From Thermogemmatispora carboxidivorans (GTDB lineage: Bacteria > Chloroflexota > Ktedonobacteria > Ktedonobacterales > Ktedonobacteraceae): a stretch of DNA of 64,000 bases. The stretch lies in the NCBI RefSeq assembly GCF_000702505.1, contig NZ_JNIM01000001.1, forward strand, positions 1,922,001-1,986,000, given 5' to 3'. Positions 41,952 to 51,853 of this stretch are shown here, piece after piece. A program made the position numbers and the translations under genes. The notes under the pieces are model-generated. The model saw only the letters and a program-made list of their open reading frames with translations. It was not told the origin of the DNA and ran no database searches. Within the stretch, counting starts at the first letter, position 1, and each line of letters starts with the position of its first letter.

Positions 41952-43283
41952 TTGAAACAGGCATCAGCTGATGCAGAGATCCGCCCCATCTCCAACTGGG
42001 GCATGATTCTCTGCTGTGGCCTGCTTACCCTGGTTGGGTTTAATCTCCGATCCATCATCCTGGGAGTCCCTCCAGTACTCCCACTGGTGCAGCACGATCT
42101 GGCGCTCTCTTATTTCGAAGTGGGCCTGTTGACGGCGCTCCCGCCACTGACTCTTGGCGTCAGTGCCTGGTCGCTTGGCCTGGTCATCGAGCGTCTCGGA
42201 GAGCGGACCTGCGTCGCCCTTGGCCTGCTTCTGCTTGGTCTAGGGGCGATCCTGCGGGCCTTGTGGCCGTCGGCGGTGACGCTCTTCTGCTTTACCCTGC
42301 TGCTCTGTCTTGGTATTGTGCTTGCTCAGACAGCTGTCCCGCCCCTGGCGCGTCACTGGTTCCCGCGCTCTGTTGGTCTAGTAACGGCCCTCTTTAGCGA
42401 CGGCCTGATCATCGGGGAAGCGCTGGCCGCTGGACTAACTGTTCCCCTGATGCAGCGCTTCTTTGGTGCTGGCAACTGGCGAGCCACCTTTATTTTCTGG
42501 GGAGTGCCTGCGCTCATCCTGCTTCTGGCCTGGCTGGTGCTCGCGCCACGCACAGCGAGCGGCCAGCTCCCGACGCTGGCCACAGCCCAGCGGTCTCTGC
42601 GGGAAAGAGAGACTCATCCTGCAAGAGCAAAGCCAGAGCGGCATGTCAATGCCTGGCATCTGGGCATCTTACTTGGTGGAGGAAGCCTGATCTATTTCGG
42701 CATGAATGCCTGGATTGCCCCCTATAACGCGGCCCTTCAGCGAGCAGCGGCCACACCCCTGGTGCTAGGTGTGTTCAACACTGCCCAGTTGCCATCGAGC
42801 CTAGTGGTCACCCTCTTCGCCCAGCGACTGGCGGGGAGGCGCTGGCCCTTTATTGGGGCTGGCATAGTCTGTGCGATCTCGCTTATTGGCTGGCTCCTCT
42901 CGCCTGCCGGGCTGGGAGTCATCTGGGCGGCCCTCATTGGCGCTGGCTCGGCTCTCGTCTTCACCCTCGGGGTTGCGCTGCCCGCCTTGCTGGCCTCGCC
43001 TGGTGAAGTTGCTCGCCTGACCGGCATGACCCTCTCGCTCACCTATGCAGTGGCCTTCATTGGGCCGCTCATTGGCGGAGCCCTCTGGGACCACTTCGGG
43101 CTACCAGCTCTTGCCTTTCTTCCCGTCCTCATCGCCTGTCTGCTGCTGGTGATCCTGGGGGCTTTGCTGCCTGAGCGCCATCCAGATCGAGAGGTCCCTC
43201 GTGCTGCTGAGCAAAGCCGGATCGGCCTGGCCGTACGAAGTGGCGCCGACCAGGATGAGCGGAAGCCGCCAGCCACCTCCTAG
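41952..43283 (+). CDS. MFS transporter, CynX/NimT-like
   Basis: The 443-residue carrier has about twelve helices and the CynX/NimT-type N terminus (GFNLRSIILGVPPVLPLVQHDLALSYFEVGLLTALPPLTLGVSA). It resembles cyanate or nitroimidazole-type carriers and includes the conserved LARHWFPRSVGLVTALFSDG segment and the internal loop FAQRLAGRRWPF. The start is a TTG with GGAG 7 nt upstream; no earlier ATG is usable. It diverges from the fluoride riboswitch operon. Substrate unknown. Confidence 0.82.
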   Translation: MKQASADAEIRPISNWGMILCCGLLTLVGFNLRSIILGVPPVLPLVQHDLALSYFEVGLLTALPPLTLGVSAWSLGLVIERLGERTCVALGLLLLGLGAILRALWPSAVTLFCFTLLLCLGIVLAQTAVPPLARHWFPRSVGLVTALFSDGLIIGEALAAGLTVPLMQRFFGAGNWRATFIFWGVPALILLLAWLVLAPRTASGQLPTLATAQRSLRERETHPARAKPERHVNAWHLGILLGGGSLIYFGMNAWIAPYNAALQRAAATPLVLGVFNTAQLPSSLVVTLFAQRLAGRRWPFIGAGIVCAISLIGWLLSPAGLGVIWAALIGAGSALVFTLGVALPALLASPGEVARLTGMTLSLTYAVAFIGPLIGGALWDHFGLPALAFLPVLIACLLLVILGALLPERHPDREVPRAAEQSRIGLAVRSGADQDERKPPATS

Positions 43284-43400
43284 CCCATTGTTGCCCTGCT
43301 TGTTGCCCGGTTGAATGAAGACCCATTGCAAATCTTGCGCGATGCGCTATCATCAGGGAAGACAAGGAAACAGAGATTAGCAAGGGAGGCCACTCACGCC

Positions 43401-44174
43401 ATGTGCTACGACGACAATGCCCGTCCACCCGTGCCAGACGGTGCGGATGGGCAAGCCCGGGGAGAAGACCTGGTTCTCACTGCCGCAGATGGCAACCGCT
43501 TTGCAGCCTACTTTGCCCGTCCTGCGGCCCCTACGGGAGCGCAGGTAATCATCTATCCTGATGTCCGTGGCTTGCATCAGTTCTACAAAGAGCTAGCGCT
43601 GCGCTTTGCCGACATAGGAATCGCTGCCATCGCGCTCGACTATTTTGGGAGAACTGCGGGATTAACAGCGCGCGACGATTCCTTTGAATTCTGGCCCCAT
43701 GTCCAGCAACTCAAATTAGAGAACTTCTTTCTAGACGTGAGGGCGGCTCTTGACTACCTGCGTAGCCATGCCAGCGCCGAGGGAGCGACCTTCCCTGTTG
43801 GCTTCTGCATGGGGGGTAGTTTAACGATCCTCTCGGGCTGTGATCGCTCCTTCGGCTTTGCCGGCCTGGTGGCCTTTTATGCAGGGCTGAGCCGACCTCT
43901 TGCGGGCGGTGGTACAGCTCTGGAGCGGGCCGATCAACTAGCGTATCCGCTGCTCGGTCTCTTTGGAGGAGCTGATCAGGGTATACCTGTCAGCCAGGTT
44001 CACGAGCTAGAAGAAAAACTGCGCCAGCGAGGTCTTGAGCACCAAATTCACATCTATGAAGGGGCACCTCATAGCTTCTTTGACCGTCGCTACAGCGAAT
44101 ATGCTGAAGCCTGTGCCGATGCCTGGCAGCGCGTTCGCGACTTCATTGCTGCCCATAGTCGCAGCCGTACCTAG
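43401..44174 (+). CDS. Dienelactone hydrolase family protein
   Basis: An alpha/beta hydrolase of the dienelactone hydrolase type. It starts MCYDDNARPPVP at 43401, the usual beginning of this group, although the frame is open from 43311. The catalytic triad is visible: the nucleophile Cys in VGFCMGGSL, Asp in LFGGADQGIPVSQV and His in GAPHSFFDRR. It also has IIYPDVRGLHQFYKELALRFAD and GIAAIALDYFGRTAG. It hydrolyses cyclic esters or lactones; physiological substrate not determined. Confidence 0.9.
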   Translation: MCYDDNARPPVPDGADGQARGEDLVLTAADGNRFAAYFARPAAPTGAQVIIYPDVRGLHQFYKELALRFADIGIAAIALDYFGRTAGLTARDDSFEFWPHVQQLKLENFFLDVRAALDYLRSHASAEGATFPVGFCMGGSLTILSGCDRSFGFAGLVAFYAGLSRPLAGGGTALERADQLAYPLLGLFGGADQGIPVSQVHELEEKLRQRGLEHQIHIYEGAPHSFFDRRYSEYAEACADAWQRVRDFIAAHSRSRT

Positions 44175-44216
44175 GTCCTCTCCCCTCAGAGAACTGCATA
44201 GCAGCGCTACGCTTCC

Positions 44217-45350
44217 CTAGTTGGTTTCGCAGGCTGTCCCCTGTGAAGCCAGGTAGGGGAAGCGCAGCGCCTCCTTCAAGCTACCCGTCTGGCGGTAGCG
44301 CGCGATCATCTGGTGAGCAGGTGTCTGACGCCGCTCAAGAAGTGTGAAGAGCGGGTCCAGCAACGAGCGACTCCCCTCCTTATCCAAAGCTCGTGCAGCG
44401 GCGGTCAGCAGCTGCTGCGCTCCCGCAAAAATCTCCTCGTCCTCAAATCCGCGCAAGGCCGCGCGCTGATGAAGGCTAGCATCGGGTACGATGGCCCGAC
44501 CGGGCAAGGTATCATCGAGGGTCAGGCCCTGAAGGAGGGCCAGCAGGGCGGCATAGAGCGAGAAGTCTCCACAGCTATCGCAGGCTTTAAACTCCAGCCT
44601 CCCGATCTCTGCCGGAATACGCGCCAGCTTTGTCAGCGAGGGGCTGCTGTAGAGCAGCTGAGTTTCATCGGCAATGAAGACCAGGGCTGCCGGGCGCTGA
44701 CCGGTCCGGAGAAAGGTACGCACCGAGAGGCCTTCCCAGAGCTTGCCCTCGTAAAAGGGGGAACTGAAGCTAAAAGGCACAATGTAGGGACTATAATAAG
44801 TCAGTTTGCGCCCCCGATCAATCAACACCGCTGTCGACCAGCTGGCGCATGACAAACTCAGGTCGGGACCATAGGTCAGGAAGGTGCTGAGAGCGGTGCG
44901 ATCTTCTGGCGAACGATCAAGCAAGCGCCACTCATAGGCATTGAGCGGAGGATCGAGAATGAGGCAAGTCTGGTAGGGGTTGTAGCTCGTCAAGACGGGA
45001 GTGAAGCCATGACGAGCAGCCACCTGGCAAAGCAGGGCGAAGCTCTCCTCTAGCTCTTGGATAGTACTCTGGATGTCAGGATGAATGGTCGTCCTGATTT
45101 CTATCCCCTTAGGAAGGCAGGTCAGCCACTCGCCTTGAGGGCTGAGGCGCTCTAGTGCTTCAAGGTACCAGCGCTTGAGACGGATACCGGCATCGCCGAT
45201 GCGTAGCTGCTGCTCATCGCCGGGATAGAGCGGCAGCTCATCGATCACGGCCTGAAGCTGGCTGTAGGAAGTTGAAACGAAATCCACAAAGCGTCCATTG
45301 TGGTCGAGAAAAGCCACCTCGTGTTCAATGCCAAAGCAGAAATCGCTCAT
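44217..45350 (-). CDS. Glutamate-cysteine ligase-like (GCS2/glutamine-synthetase-fold) protein
   Basis: The 377-residue protein begins MSDFCFGIEHEVAFLD, the Glu-containing Mg/ATP site of the carboxylate-amine ligase superfamily, followed by KGIEIRTTIHPDIQST and later EIGRLEFKACDSCGDFSLYAALLALLQGL. This pattern is that of glutamate-cysteine ligases of cyanobacteria and Chloroflexota and of EgtA-like enzymes, which make gamma-glutamyl bonds. The amine substrate is not certain. It is monocistronic from the promoter at 45526-45554, and the stop is convergent with the hydrolase gene 42 nt away. Confidence 0.8.
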   Translation of the reverse strand: MSDFCFGIEHEVAFLDHNGRFVDFVSTSYSQLQAVIDELPLYPGDEQQLRIGDAGIRLKRWYLEALERLSPQGEWLTCLPKGIEIRTTIHPDIQSTIQELEESFALLCQVAARHGFTPVLTSYNPYQTCLILDPPLNAYEWRLLDRSPEDRTALSTFLTYGPDLSLSCASWSTAVLIDRGRKLTYYSPYIVPFSFSSPFYEGKLWEGLSVRTFLRTGQRPAALVFIADETQLLYSSPSLTKLARIPAEIGRLEFKACDSCGDFSLYAALLALLQGLTLDDTLPGRAIVPDASLHQRAALRGFEDEEIFAGAQQLLTAAARALDKEGSRSLLDPLFTLLERRQTPAHQMIARYRQTGSLKEALRFPYLASQGTACETN

Positions 45351-45525
45351 CTATCTTGTCCTTTGCTCGAAATAGAGACCAAGAGAGAGCTACCTCGGAG
45401 TGGGAGTCGCCCTGGAGTGGAGAGGGGAGATCCACCTCCACCAGCCACACACCACCTGAGAGGGAGAAGCGCACTTCCCTTGCGGCGGTGCAAGGAACGA
45501 TCCCAAATCAGAGTAGGCAACTCAG

Positions 45526-45554
45526 ATATTAGCATGGCCTAACATTGGCGTCAA
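45526..45554 (-). promoter_or_regulatory. Promoter of the GCS-like gene
   Basis: On the minus strand TTGACG, 17 nt, TAATAT; about 175 nt upstream of the start codon. Confidence 0.65.
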
Positions 45555-45701
45555 GGGGAAAGGCACTACTGGTGTAGAGTGTACTATCAGGAATACATCA
45601 TTGTACAGTGCACAAGAGCAACCAACCGGCTGCGGTGGGATCTTCCTCCTCTTGCTTTTGCTGAAGAGGGTGGGGTAGAATAGAACCCTGCCCTTTGCAC
45701 T

Positions 45702-47054
45702 GTGCTATTGGTGAGTGCAGGAGGGGGGCCCATTACGAGCATACCTATGACTGCACACAATCGATACCAGCGAACATCAGCCCTTCAGCGTCTCGTCAAG
45801 TCAGCTCTCGACGGTCCTGGCTTCCGCAACCGAACTCTGCTGGCCATCTCTTTTTCTGTGCTTGGGGCCTATATAGGCACGGCGATGATCAACCCGGTGC
45901 GTGTCCTGTATGCTCAGGCGCATGGGGCCTCATTGCCGATCATTGGGGCGATGGCCTCTGCTTATCTGGTCTCTGACTTTCTCTTCGGCTACCCATTAGG
46001 CTGGCTTGCCGATCGCTGGGGACGCAAGCAAGTGATCCTCATCGGCATGGCGGCGCAGGCGTTGCTCTCGGCGCTCTACCTGCCAGTTTCCGATCCGGTC
46101 CTCTTTATCGTGCTGCGCTTTCTGGAAGGCATGGCGGCGGCCTCCCTGTTGCCGGCGGCGCGGGCCTTGCTCATTGACGCTGTGCCTGTTGAGCAACAAG
46201 GTGAAGCGTTTGGAGTGTTTAACGCCTTTTTCAATGCCAGCTTTCTACTCGGTCCGGCGCTTGGGGGATTGATGGCTGCCTTGGGCTACAGCTGGGCCTT
46301 TATAGGGGCAATCGTCATTCGTCTGATAGGCATTGTTCTCGTTGTACTGCTCATTCGGGACAGACCGGGGACTCGCGCCCGCAATGCAGAACAGCCTGCT
46401 CTCAGCAGCGTCTTCAGAGAGCTATTTACCTGGCCGCTGCTGGCTGCCTATCTGATTGCTTTTGGCGATTATCTCTATTTGGGTTTTGACCTTACCCTGA
46501 CGCCGATCTGGATGCACGATCACTTACAGGCTTCCGTGGCCCTGATCGGCCTGACATATACCGTCTGGGCGGTGCCGAACACGATTTTCTCCCCTCTTGG
46601 GGGGAGAGTAGCCGATCGCCGGCGACGTTCCACAATGATCTTACTCTTTGGTCTGGTCCAGGTGCCCCTCTACTTCTGCTATGGGATGCTGAGCCAGGCT
46701 CTGGTGGCCTTGCTGCTCTTTGCTGTGCATGGAATCGTGTATGCCTTTGTCCAGCCAGCCGTTGATGCGCATCTGGCGGCCTTCTCTGGAAACCACGTGC
46801 GCGCGCGTATTCAGGGCCTCTACAGCACCTTTGGTCTGATTGGAGCCTTTGTCGGAAGCAATCTGTTCATTCCTCTTTACCTGATCAACTTCCGCTTTCC
46901 CTGGTTTATGATGGGACTTTGCTATGGTCTCTGTATTCTCGTCGGAGGGCTGATCATTCGGCGCCAGGAGGCCAGCAATCTCCCTCAGCCTCAGATGCTG
47001 CAAGAGGATCAGGCCGAGGTGACGACTGTGAGATCATCAAGCTCTCATCCCTAA
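45702..47054 (+). CDS. MFS transporter
   Basis: About twelve membrane helices, with MFS motif A in YPLGWLADRWGRKQVILIG after TM2 and a second-half equivalent in GGRVADRRRRSTMILLFG. The region ALGGLMAALGYSWAFIGAIVIRLIGIVLVVLLIRDRPG resembles motif C-type drug efflux carriers, so an efflux role is likely. The first start is a GTG at 45702 without a good ribosome binding site; an ATG at 45747 (MTAHNRYQR) is equally possible. It precedes the CapA-like gene by 61 nt and may be cotranscribed with it. Confidence 0.8.
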   Translation: MLLVSAGGGPITSIPMTAHNRYQRTSALQRLVKSALDGPGFRNRTLLAISFSVLGAYIGTAMINPVRVLYAQAHGASLPIIGAMASAYLVSDFLFGYPLGWLADRWGRKQVILIGMAAQALLSALYLPVSDPVLFIVLRFLEGMAAASLLPAARALLIDAVPVEQQGEAFGVFNAFFNASFLLGPALGGLMAALGYSWAFIGAIVIRLIGIVLVVLLIRDRPGTRARNAEQPALSSVFRELFTWPLLAAYLIAFGDYLYLGFDLTLTPIWMHDHLQASVALIGLTYTVWAVPNTIFSPLGGRVADRRRRSTMILLFGLVQVPLYFCYGMLSQALVALLLFAVHGIVYAFVQPAVDAHLAAFSGNHVRARIQGLYSTFGLIGAFVGSNLFIPLYLINFRFPWFMMGLCYGLCILVGGLIIRRQEASNLPQPQMLQEDQAEVTTVRSSSSHP

Positions 47055-47115
47055 TCAAAGATGCTCGCCTGACCTCCCTCTTCACCCCTCTCTGCTGCGA
47101 CTGGAGAAGGAAGAC

Positions 47116-48132
47116 ATGGCGACTCTCTCTGGCGATTCCACGCCGCTCCGACTGCTGTTCCTGGGCGATGTGATGCTAGGGCGCCTGGTGAACCAGGTGC
47201 TCCAGCAAGTTGATGTGACCTATCCCTGGGGTAATACGCTGGAGCTTCTGTTGCAGGCGGATACACGGATCTGTAACCTGGAATGCGTTCTTGCCGACAT
47301 AGGTAGCCCCTGGTCGCTGACGCCCAAGGTCTTCCATTTCCGTGCAGATGCGTGCAAGGTGGCGGTGTTGCAAGCGGCGCGCATCGAGACAGTCTCGCTG
47401 GCGAATAACCATACGCTCGACTTTGGCTACGAGGCCCTGCTACAGATGCTTTCTGTACTGCGCCGGGCTGGCCTTCACTTTGCTGGTGCGGGGAGCAATC
47501 GGCTGGAAGCCAGGCAACCTGCCCTCTGGGAAGCCGCTGGCAGGAAACTGGGGCTGCTGGCGCTCACCGATAACGAGCCGGCTTGGGAGGCTGGCCCCGA
47601 ACGAGCGGGCATCTGGTATATGCCAATGACCATGAGCGACTCGCGTGCTCTAGAGCTGCGCGCAGTACTCAAGGCTGTGCGCGCTCAAGTTGATTGGTTA
47701 ATAGTCTCCCTACACTGGGGAGGCAATTGGGGCTATACTCCACCGGCAGAACATCGAGCTTTCGCACACGCCCTCATCGATGCAGGGGCGGATATCGTCT
47801 ATGGCCATTCCTCGCATGTCGTACGTGGCATCGAGATCTATCGAGGGCGCCCTGTGCTCTACAGCTGTGGCGACTTTGTCGACGATTACGCCGTTGATCA
47901 GCACGAGCGTAACGATCTCAGCTTCATCTTTAGCATCGAAGTGAGCGGATCTCAGCTTACGCGCCTGCAGCTCTATCCGACGGTGATCCGGGCCTTCCAA
48001 GCCCGGCGCGCCTACGGCTCCGATCGTGAGGAGATTGTCGCGACAATGCTGCGCCTCTGTACGCTGCTGGGTACAGCTGCGCGCTGGTCTGAGCAAGAGG
48101 GCTGTCTGGAAATAGCGGTTGGCGAGGTCTGA
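47116..48132 (+). CDS. CapA-family metallophosphatase-like protein
   Basis: The 338-residue protein carries the CapA/PgsA metallophosphatase motifs in order: LLFLGDVMLGRLV, TRICNLECVLAD, SLANNHTLDFG, VSLHWGGNWGYTP and VYGHSSHVVRGIEI. The calcineurin-like metal ligands (D, N, H, H) are therefore present. Unlike poly-gamma-glutamate CapA it has no N-terminal membrane anchor, so it is probably cytosolic. It opens the second polysaccharide region but lies some distance from the assembly genes; role in polymer export or a separate phosphodiesterase activity is open. Confidence 0.85.
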   Translation: MATLSGDSTPLRLLFLGDVMLGRLVNQVLQQVDVTYPWGNTLELLLQADTRICNLECVLADIGSPWSLTPKVFHFRADACKVAVLQAARIETVSLANNHTLDFGYEALLQMLSVLRRAGLHFAGAGSNRLEARQPALWEAAGRKLGLLALTDNEPAWEAGPERAGIWYMPMTMSDSRALELRAVLKAVRAQVDWLIVSLHWGGNWGYTPPAEHRAFAHALIDAGADIVYGHSSHVVRGIEIYRGRPVLYSCGDFVDDYAVDQHERNDLSFIFSIEVSGSQLTRLQLYPTVIRAFQARRAYGSDREEIVATMLRLCTLLGTAARWSEQEGCLEIAVGEV

Positions 48133-48413
48133 GCCTTGCCTGTGAGGTTGCGTCTGGCGACTGGTGTTTGCTCTTCTCTGGTGGAGGCCGATGAGCACGA
48201 GGCCGGATCCAACCTCAACAGGTGCCCCGCAATGAGGACTCAACCATTGTGTACCATCCCGGCTCCAGTCAGAGCTTTCTTTATCCATATCTTTATGAGC
48301 ACCTGCACCCGTTCTCTACCTCAGAGCGCTATCCTCTTAAACAGAACGTGGGCCAGTATGTGACGACAACTATCCACACACTGTTTCTATGCTCTGTGGA
48401 GGGAGGATGCTCT

Positions 48414-49088
48414 ATGGCGGTTCTCTCGGAGCCTCGTTTGCAGATTCCTGTTGACCCTGGCTACCTGCGTCTCAAACGATTGGTCGATGTAGCGGTTACC
48501 CTGGTCTTGTTGCCCCTGCTCCTGACAGCGATGGGGGTGATCGCCGTTCTGATCCGGCTCGATTCTGCTGGCCCTGTCTTCTTCCGCCAAAAGCGCTTGG
48601 GATTAAACGGCAAAGAGTTTGTTTTGCTGAAGTTTCGCTCTATGTATGCTGATAGCGATGATTATCTGCATCGAGAGGCCATCAGACGTTATATGAATGG
48701 TGACCGACTCAGCAATGGTCAGCAAGTTGCCACTCCTTACAAGTTGAGCGATGATCCGCGCATTACGAGAATCGGTCGTCTGCTCCGTCGTACTAGCCTC
48801 GATGAGTTACCTCAGTTCTTTAATGTGCTGCGTGGCGAAATGTCGCTCGTCGGACCACGTCCTCCCCTGCCGTATGAGGTGGAGCAGTATAGTGAGCGGG
48901 ATTGGCTGCGCCTGGCAGGCAAGCCTGGCCTAACCGGCTACTGGCAGGTCTATGGACGCAGTAAGGTCGATTTTAAGACGATGGTAGAAATGGACATTGC
49001 TTATCTGCAGCGCCAATCGATCTGGGAAGATCTCAAGCTCATCGCTTTAACCCCGCTGGTGATGCTGAGCGGTCGCGGTGGCGCCTGA
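48414..49088 (+). CDS. Priming sugar-1-phosphate transferase (short, monotopic type)
   Basis: From the ATG at 48414, preceded by GGGAGG 7 nt away, a 224-residue catalytic core follows: one membrane segment (LKRLVDVAVTLVLLPLLLTAMGVIAVL), then GPVFFRQKRLGLNGKEFVLLKFRSMY, DPRITRIGRLLRRTSLDELPQFFNVL, EMSLVGPRPPLPYEVEQY and PGLTGYWQVYGRS. This is the minimal phosphoglycosyltransferase module, lacking the N-terminal four-helix region of the paralogue at 7240. It should start the second polymer. The frame upstream to 48222 has no matching features and is left out. A 281-nt gap precedes it, with no clear promoter. Confidence 0.9.
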   Translation: MAVLSEPRLQIPVDPGYLRLKRLVDVAVTLVLLPLLLTAMGVIAVLIRLDSAGPVFFRQKRLGLNGKEFVLLKFRSMYADSDDYLHREAIRRYMNGDRLSNGQQVATPYKLSDDPRITRIGRLLRRTSLDELPQFFNVLRGEMSLVGPRPPLPYEVEQYSERDWLRLAGKPGLTGYWQVYGRSKVDFKTMVEMDIAYLQRQSIWEDLKLIALTPLVMLSGRGGA

Positions 49089-49313
49089 GTCTCCGCTTCA
49101 TCTTTTGCTTTGCCAGGCTACTACCGATCGCCTTCTTTCCAGGCCTTCGTCTCTTCCTTTCTTGGAATTCTTATAGTCATAAGGATATTCCCCTGCAGAA
49201 GCGAAGCTGAGGGGTGAGCTATTGGGGACCTCTTCCTCCCCTTACCGCCTTGCTGGCAGCCGGCAGCCCCATTGGGAGGCGCCCGCTGCGCTGGCAAGTG
49301 GCTGCTGGCACAG

Positions 49314-50564
49314 CTAGTGCAAGTGCTGCTTGCTGATCTCCTGCGAGAGGGAGACAGAGCGTTGAGAGCGACGGCGGTCGCAGATTCTCTCCAGCAGCTC
49401 GTTATAGCGCTCGCTCATCAGCTCCCAGCGGAACGGTTCGAAGTCTTTCGCGGCGTTCTCAACGAGCTGAGCGCGCTTTTCGGGATGATGATAGAGATCG
49501 ACAATAGCTGCTGCCAGGCTGAGTGGATTCTCTGGCTCACAGAGAACGACCGACTCGGGACGGAACATCGAGCGGATCGCTTTAGTATCCGTGGCGATAA
49601 TGGGACGATGGAGCCAGGCGAACTCATAGGCTTTAGTGGGCAAGAGGAGGTCCATAAATCCATCGCAGCGGTAGGGGATAATGCCCACATCCCCGTGGGC
49701 GATAAAGTGAGCCACCTCTTCAACCGTGCATGTCTCTCTAAAGGTGACGCGATCGCTGATCCCCAATTCCTCTGCCAGAGTATGAAGAAAAGGAATTTGC
49801 TCGCCGCGTCCCAAAAGATCGAGGCGGAGGCGTGGGGCGGCAGGCAGAGCCAGAGCCAGGGCGTGTAGAGCCACATCAAGGCCATGTCGCTCCGCCATCG
49901 TGCCATGGTACATCAGGATGAAATCGCCGTCCTCCTCGGTGGAAGGCACGCGGGTGCGTTGTGAGGGTGGGAAATAGCGCGGGTCTGGACTGTTGAGGAT
50001 GACAGACAGCTTATGGCGGGGAACGCCGCGCCTAAGCAGCAGCTCCTCGAAAGGCCAGCCCACCGTGATCACATGGTTGGCGAACAAAGTCGACACGCGC
50101 TCCTGCAAAGCGGCCAGTCCCCGGGCCAAGGAGCGCAGCCGTCCGCGAGTCTTGACGGCCATCAGCTCTGGCGAGGCGTCCTGTACCTCCAAAATCACGC
50201 GTGCTCCAAAAAGGCGCGGAATGAGTGCAGCGAAGACCAGGAAATCCGGCATGTTATGCACTTGAATCACATCATAGCGCTTACGGAAATGGAGCCGTGT
50301 CACTGTCCAGGCAGCGAGAAACAGGAACCTGAGCCAGCCGAGCACGGTCAGCGGCAATGGCTGGCCGAAGCCCCGATCCAGAGGGACGCGGTAGACCGCG
50401 ACGCCGTGGCATTCTTCATACGAAGGCTCGGAGCCATGACGCAGACAGATGACATCAACCAGGTGACCTCTGGCGCGGGCAGCCTCAGCCAGACGGCGCA
50501 CCAGAGGATCAAAGCGATACCAGTCGTAGCTAATGTGAACAATACGTAGCGGCGGCATTCCCAA
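49314..50564 (-). CDS. GT4 family glycosyltransferase
   Basis: A GT-B glycosyltransferase of 416 residues. The acceptor domain begins RIVHISYDWYRFDPLVRRLAEAARARGH and contains DVIQVHNMPDFLVFAALIP and LEVQDASPELM. The donor domain includes LMYHGTMAERHGLDVALHAL, LDLLGRGEQIPFL, and MDLLLPTKAYEFAWLHRPIIAT in place of the E-x7-E motif. It belongs to the repeat-unit assembly enzymes of the second locus; the minus-strand block 49314-55735 reads from Wzz through kinase, small protein, Wzy and GT2 to this gene. Sugar specificity unknown. Confidence 0.88.
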   Translation of the reverse strand: MGMPPLRIVHISYDWYRFDPLVRRLAEAARARGHLVDVICLRHGSEPSYEECHGVAVYRVPLDRGFGQPLPLTVLGWLRFLFLAAWTVTRLHFRKRYDVIQVHNMPDFLVFAALIPRLFGARVILEVQDASPELMAVKTRGRLRSLARGLAALQERVSTLFANHVITVGWPFEELLLRRGVPRHKLSVILNSPDPRYFPPSQRTRVPSTEEDGDFILMYHGTMAERHGLDVALHALALALPAAPRLRLDLLGRGEQIPFLHTLAEELGISDRVTFRETCTVEEVAHFIAHGDVGIIPYRCDGFMDLLLPTKAYEFAWLHRPIIATDTKAIRSMFRPESVVLCEPENPLSLAAAIVDLYHHPEKRAQLVENAAKDFEPFRWELMSERYNELLERICDRRRSQRSVSLSQEISKQHLH

Positions 50565-50590
50565 TCTCCCCTTTCAGACCGAACCACAAT

Positions 50591-51853
50591 TCAGGCGGGT
50601 GTGCGATCAGTTCTCAGCCAATCTCTTTTTTGCCTCTGGCTCTGGCGAAGCACAAGATAGACCCAGAGTTTCCAGAGCACGAAGACGGGCGCAAAGAAGA
50701 AAGCTCGATAGATCCCTTTAGGCGGATCTAAGAGAGCCAGAGGGGAAAGCACATAGACACTCAATCCCAGCAGCAAGAGCAAGGCCAGCGCCATAGCGGG
50801 CGGCCAGCGCAGTAGCAAACTGGCCAGGAGCACCAGCATGGTCCCGGCCAGCAAGACAGAGAGAGGAGGCGTCAGCAGCTCGGCCACCGCCTCCAGCCGG
50901 CGCCAGTCGCCGGCCTGCAGTCCAGCCCGTAGCAAGCGTGAGGCACGTCTGAGAGCGGACGTATTTGCTTCAGCGGCCTCCCAGCGCAGATCTTGCGAAC
51001 GCATCTGAGCAAAGCGCAGCGGCATCTGAGAGCGGACGATCGCTTCGGGCACGTAGCGTACGCGAATTCCTTGTTCCACGAGTTGCAGGTAGTACTCATA
51101 ATCCTCGCCGCGTGAAAAAGCCTCCCAGGGATAGCGCTCCAGCAGAGCGCGGGTTAGACACATGCCATTGCCTGTGAGCGTCGACGAAGCGCCCAATCTG
51201 GTCCGTCCCAGGGGGCGGACGTGATTCATCAAAGAGAGTGCCAGCCAGCGCAGCGCTGTTCCCGGCGAGGCCGAAGCATTGAGCACCGTATTTCTGGCCT
51301 GCAGAGCCTGCAGGTCCTCGCCGCGAGCCAGACCTACCCGTAAAGCCTGCTCCAGGGCCTGCAAAAAAGATGGCTCGACCACAGCATCAGCATCCAGGAA
51401 CACGCAGGCGTCGTAGATCACGCCGTCCTCGGCCAGCCGCATCAAAGCCCAATTCAAGGCGTAGCCCTTGCCGCGCCGCTGAAGATCACAGCGCTCGTAG
51501 ACGGTAGCCCAACCGGTAGAGCGGACCAGGCTTGCTGTCCCATCGGTGCAGTTATCGGCAATCACACAGACCTGATAGTGGCTGCGCGGATACACAAGTT
51601 GTTGCAAGCTTGCCAGGAGCGTTTCGATGACCAACTCCTCATTGTGGGCGGGAATCAGCACCACAAAGCGCAGTGGCTCTGTGGCGCTGGGTGGTGGAGC
51701 TGAGGCAGGAGCCTGGAGAGGCCAGCGGGTCAGCAGGGCGGCTGCTGTCACTACTGTCAGATAGCCGACAGGCAGAGCTAGCGCCAGCTCCGCCAGGAGG
51801 AGAATCCACGAAAGCAAGGGAAGAAGCGTAGCGAAGGACGTCGTAAGCGTCAT
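50591..51853 (-). CDS. GT2 family membrane glycosyltransferase
   Basis: The ATG at 51853 overlaps the stop of the Wzy gene (ATGA), and the family-like sequence starts there; a longer frame to 52189 merely runs inside the Wzy gene. One N-terminal membrane helix is followed by a GT-A domain: FVVLIPAHNEELVIETLLASLQ, CVIADNCTDGTASLV, ACVFLDADAVVEPSF (DxD), GNGMCLTRALLERYPW, GEDYEYYL and RSQDLRWEAAE (QxxRW). Three to four helices at the C terminus (LLTPPLSVLLAGTMLVLLASLLL onward) recall processive synthases. It could extend a polymer or add single residues; 420 residues is short for a cellulose or hyaluronan synthase. Confidence 0.88.
   Translation of the reverse strand: MTLTTSFATLLPLLSWILLLAELALALPVGYLTVVTAAALLTRWPLQAPASAPPPSATEPLRFVVLIPAHNEELVIETLLASLQQLVYPRSHYQVCVIADNCTDGTASLVRSTGWATVYERCDLQRRGKGYALNWALMRLAEDGVIYDACVFLDADAVVEPSFLQALEQALRVGLARGEDLQALQARNTVLNASASPGTALRWLALSLMNHVRPLGRTRLGASSTLTGNGMCLTRALLERYPWEAFSRGEDYEYYLQLVEQGIRVRYVPEAIVRSQMPLRFAQMRSQDLRWEAAEANTSALRRASRLLRAGLQAGDWRRLEAVAELLTPPLSVLLAGTMLVLLASLLLRWPPAMALALLLLLGLSVYVLSPLALLDPPKGIYRAFFFAPVFVLWKLWVYLVLRQSQRQKRDWLRTDRTPA

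Noticed and set aside
48222..48413. A 64-residue N-terminal extension of the short priming transferase
   Set aside because: Polar sequence without family match; the ATG at 48414 has a strong ribosome binding site.
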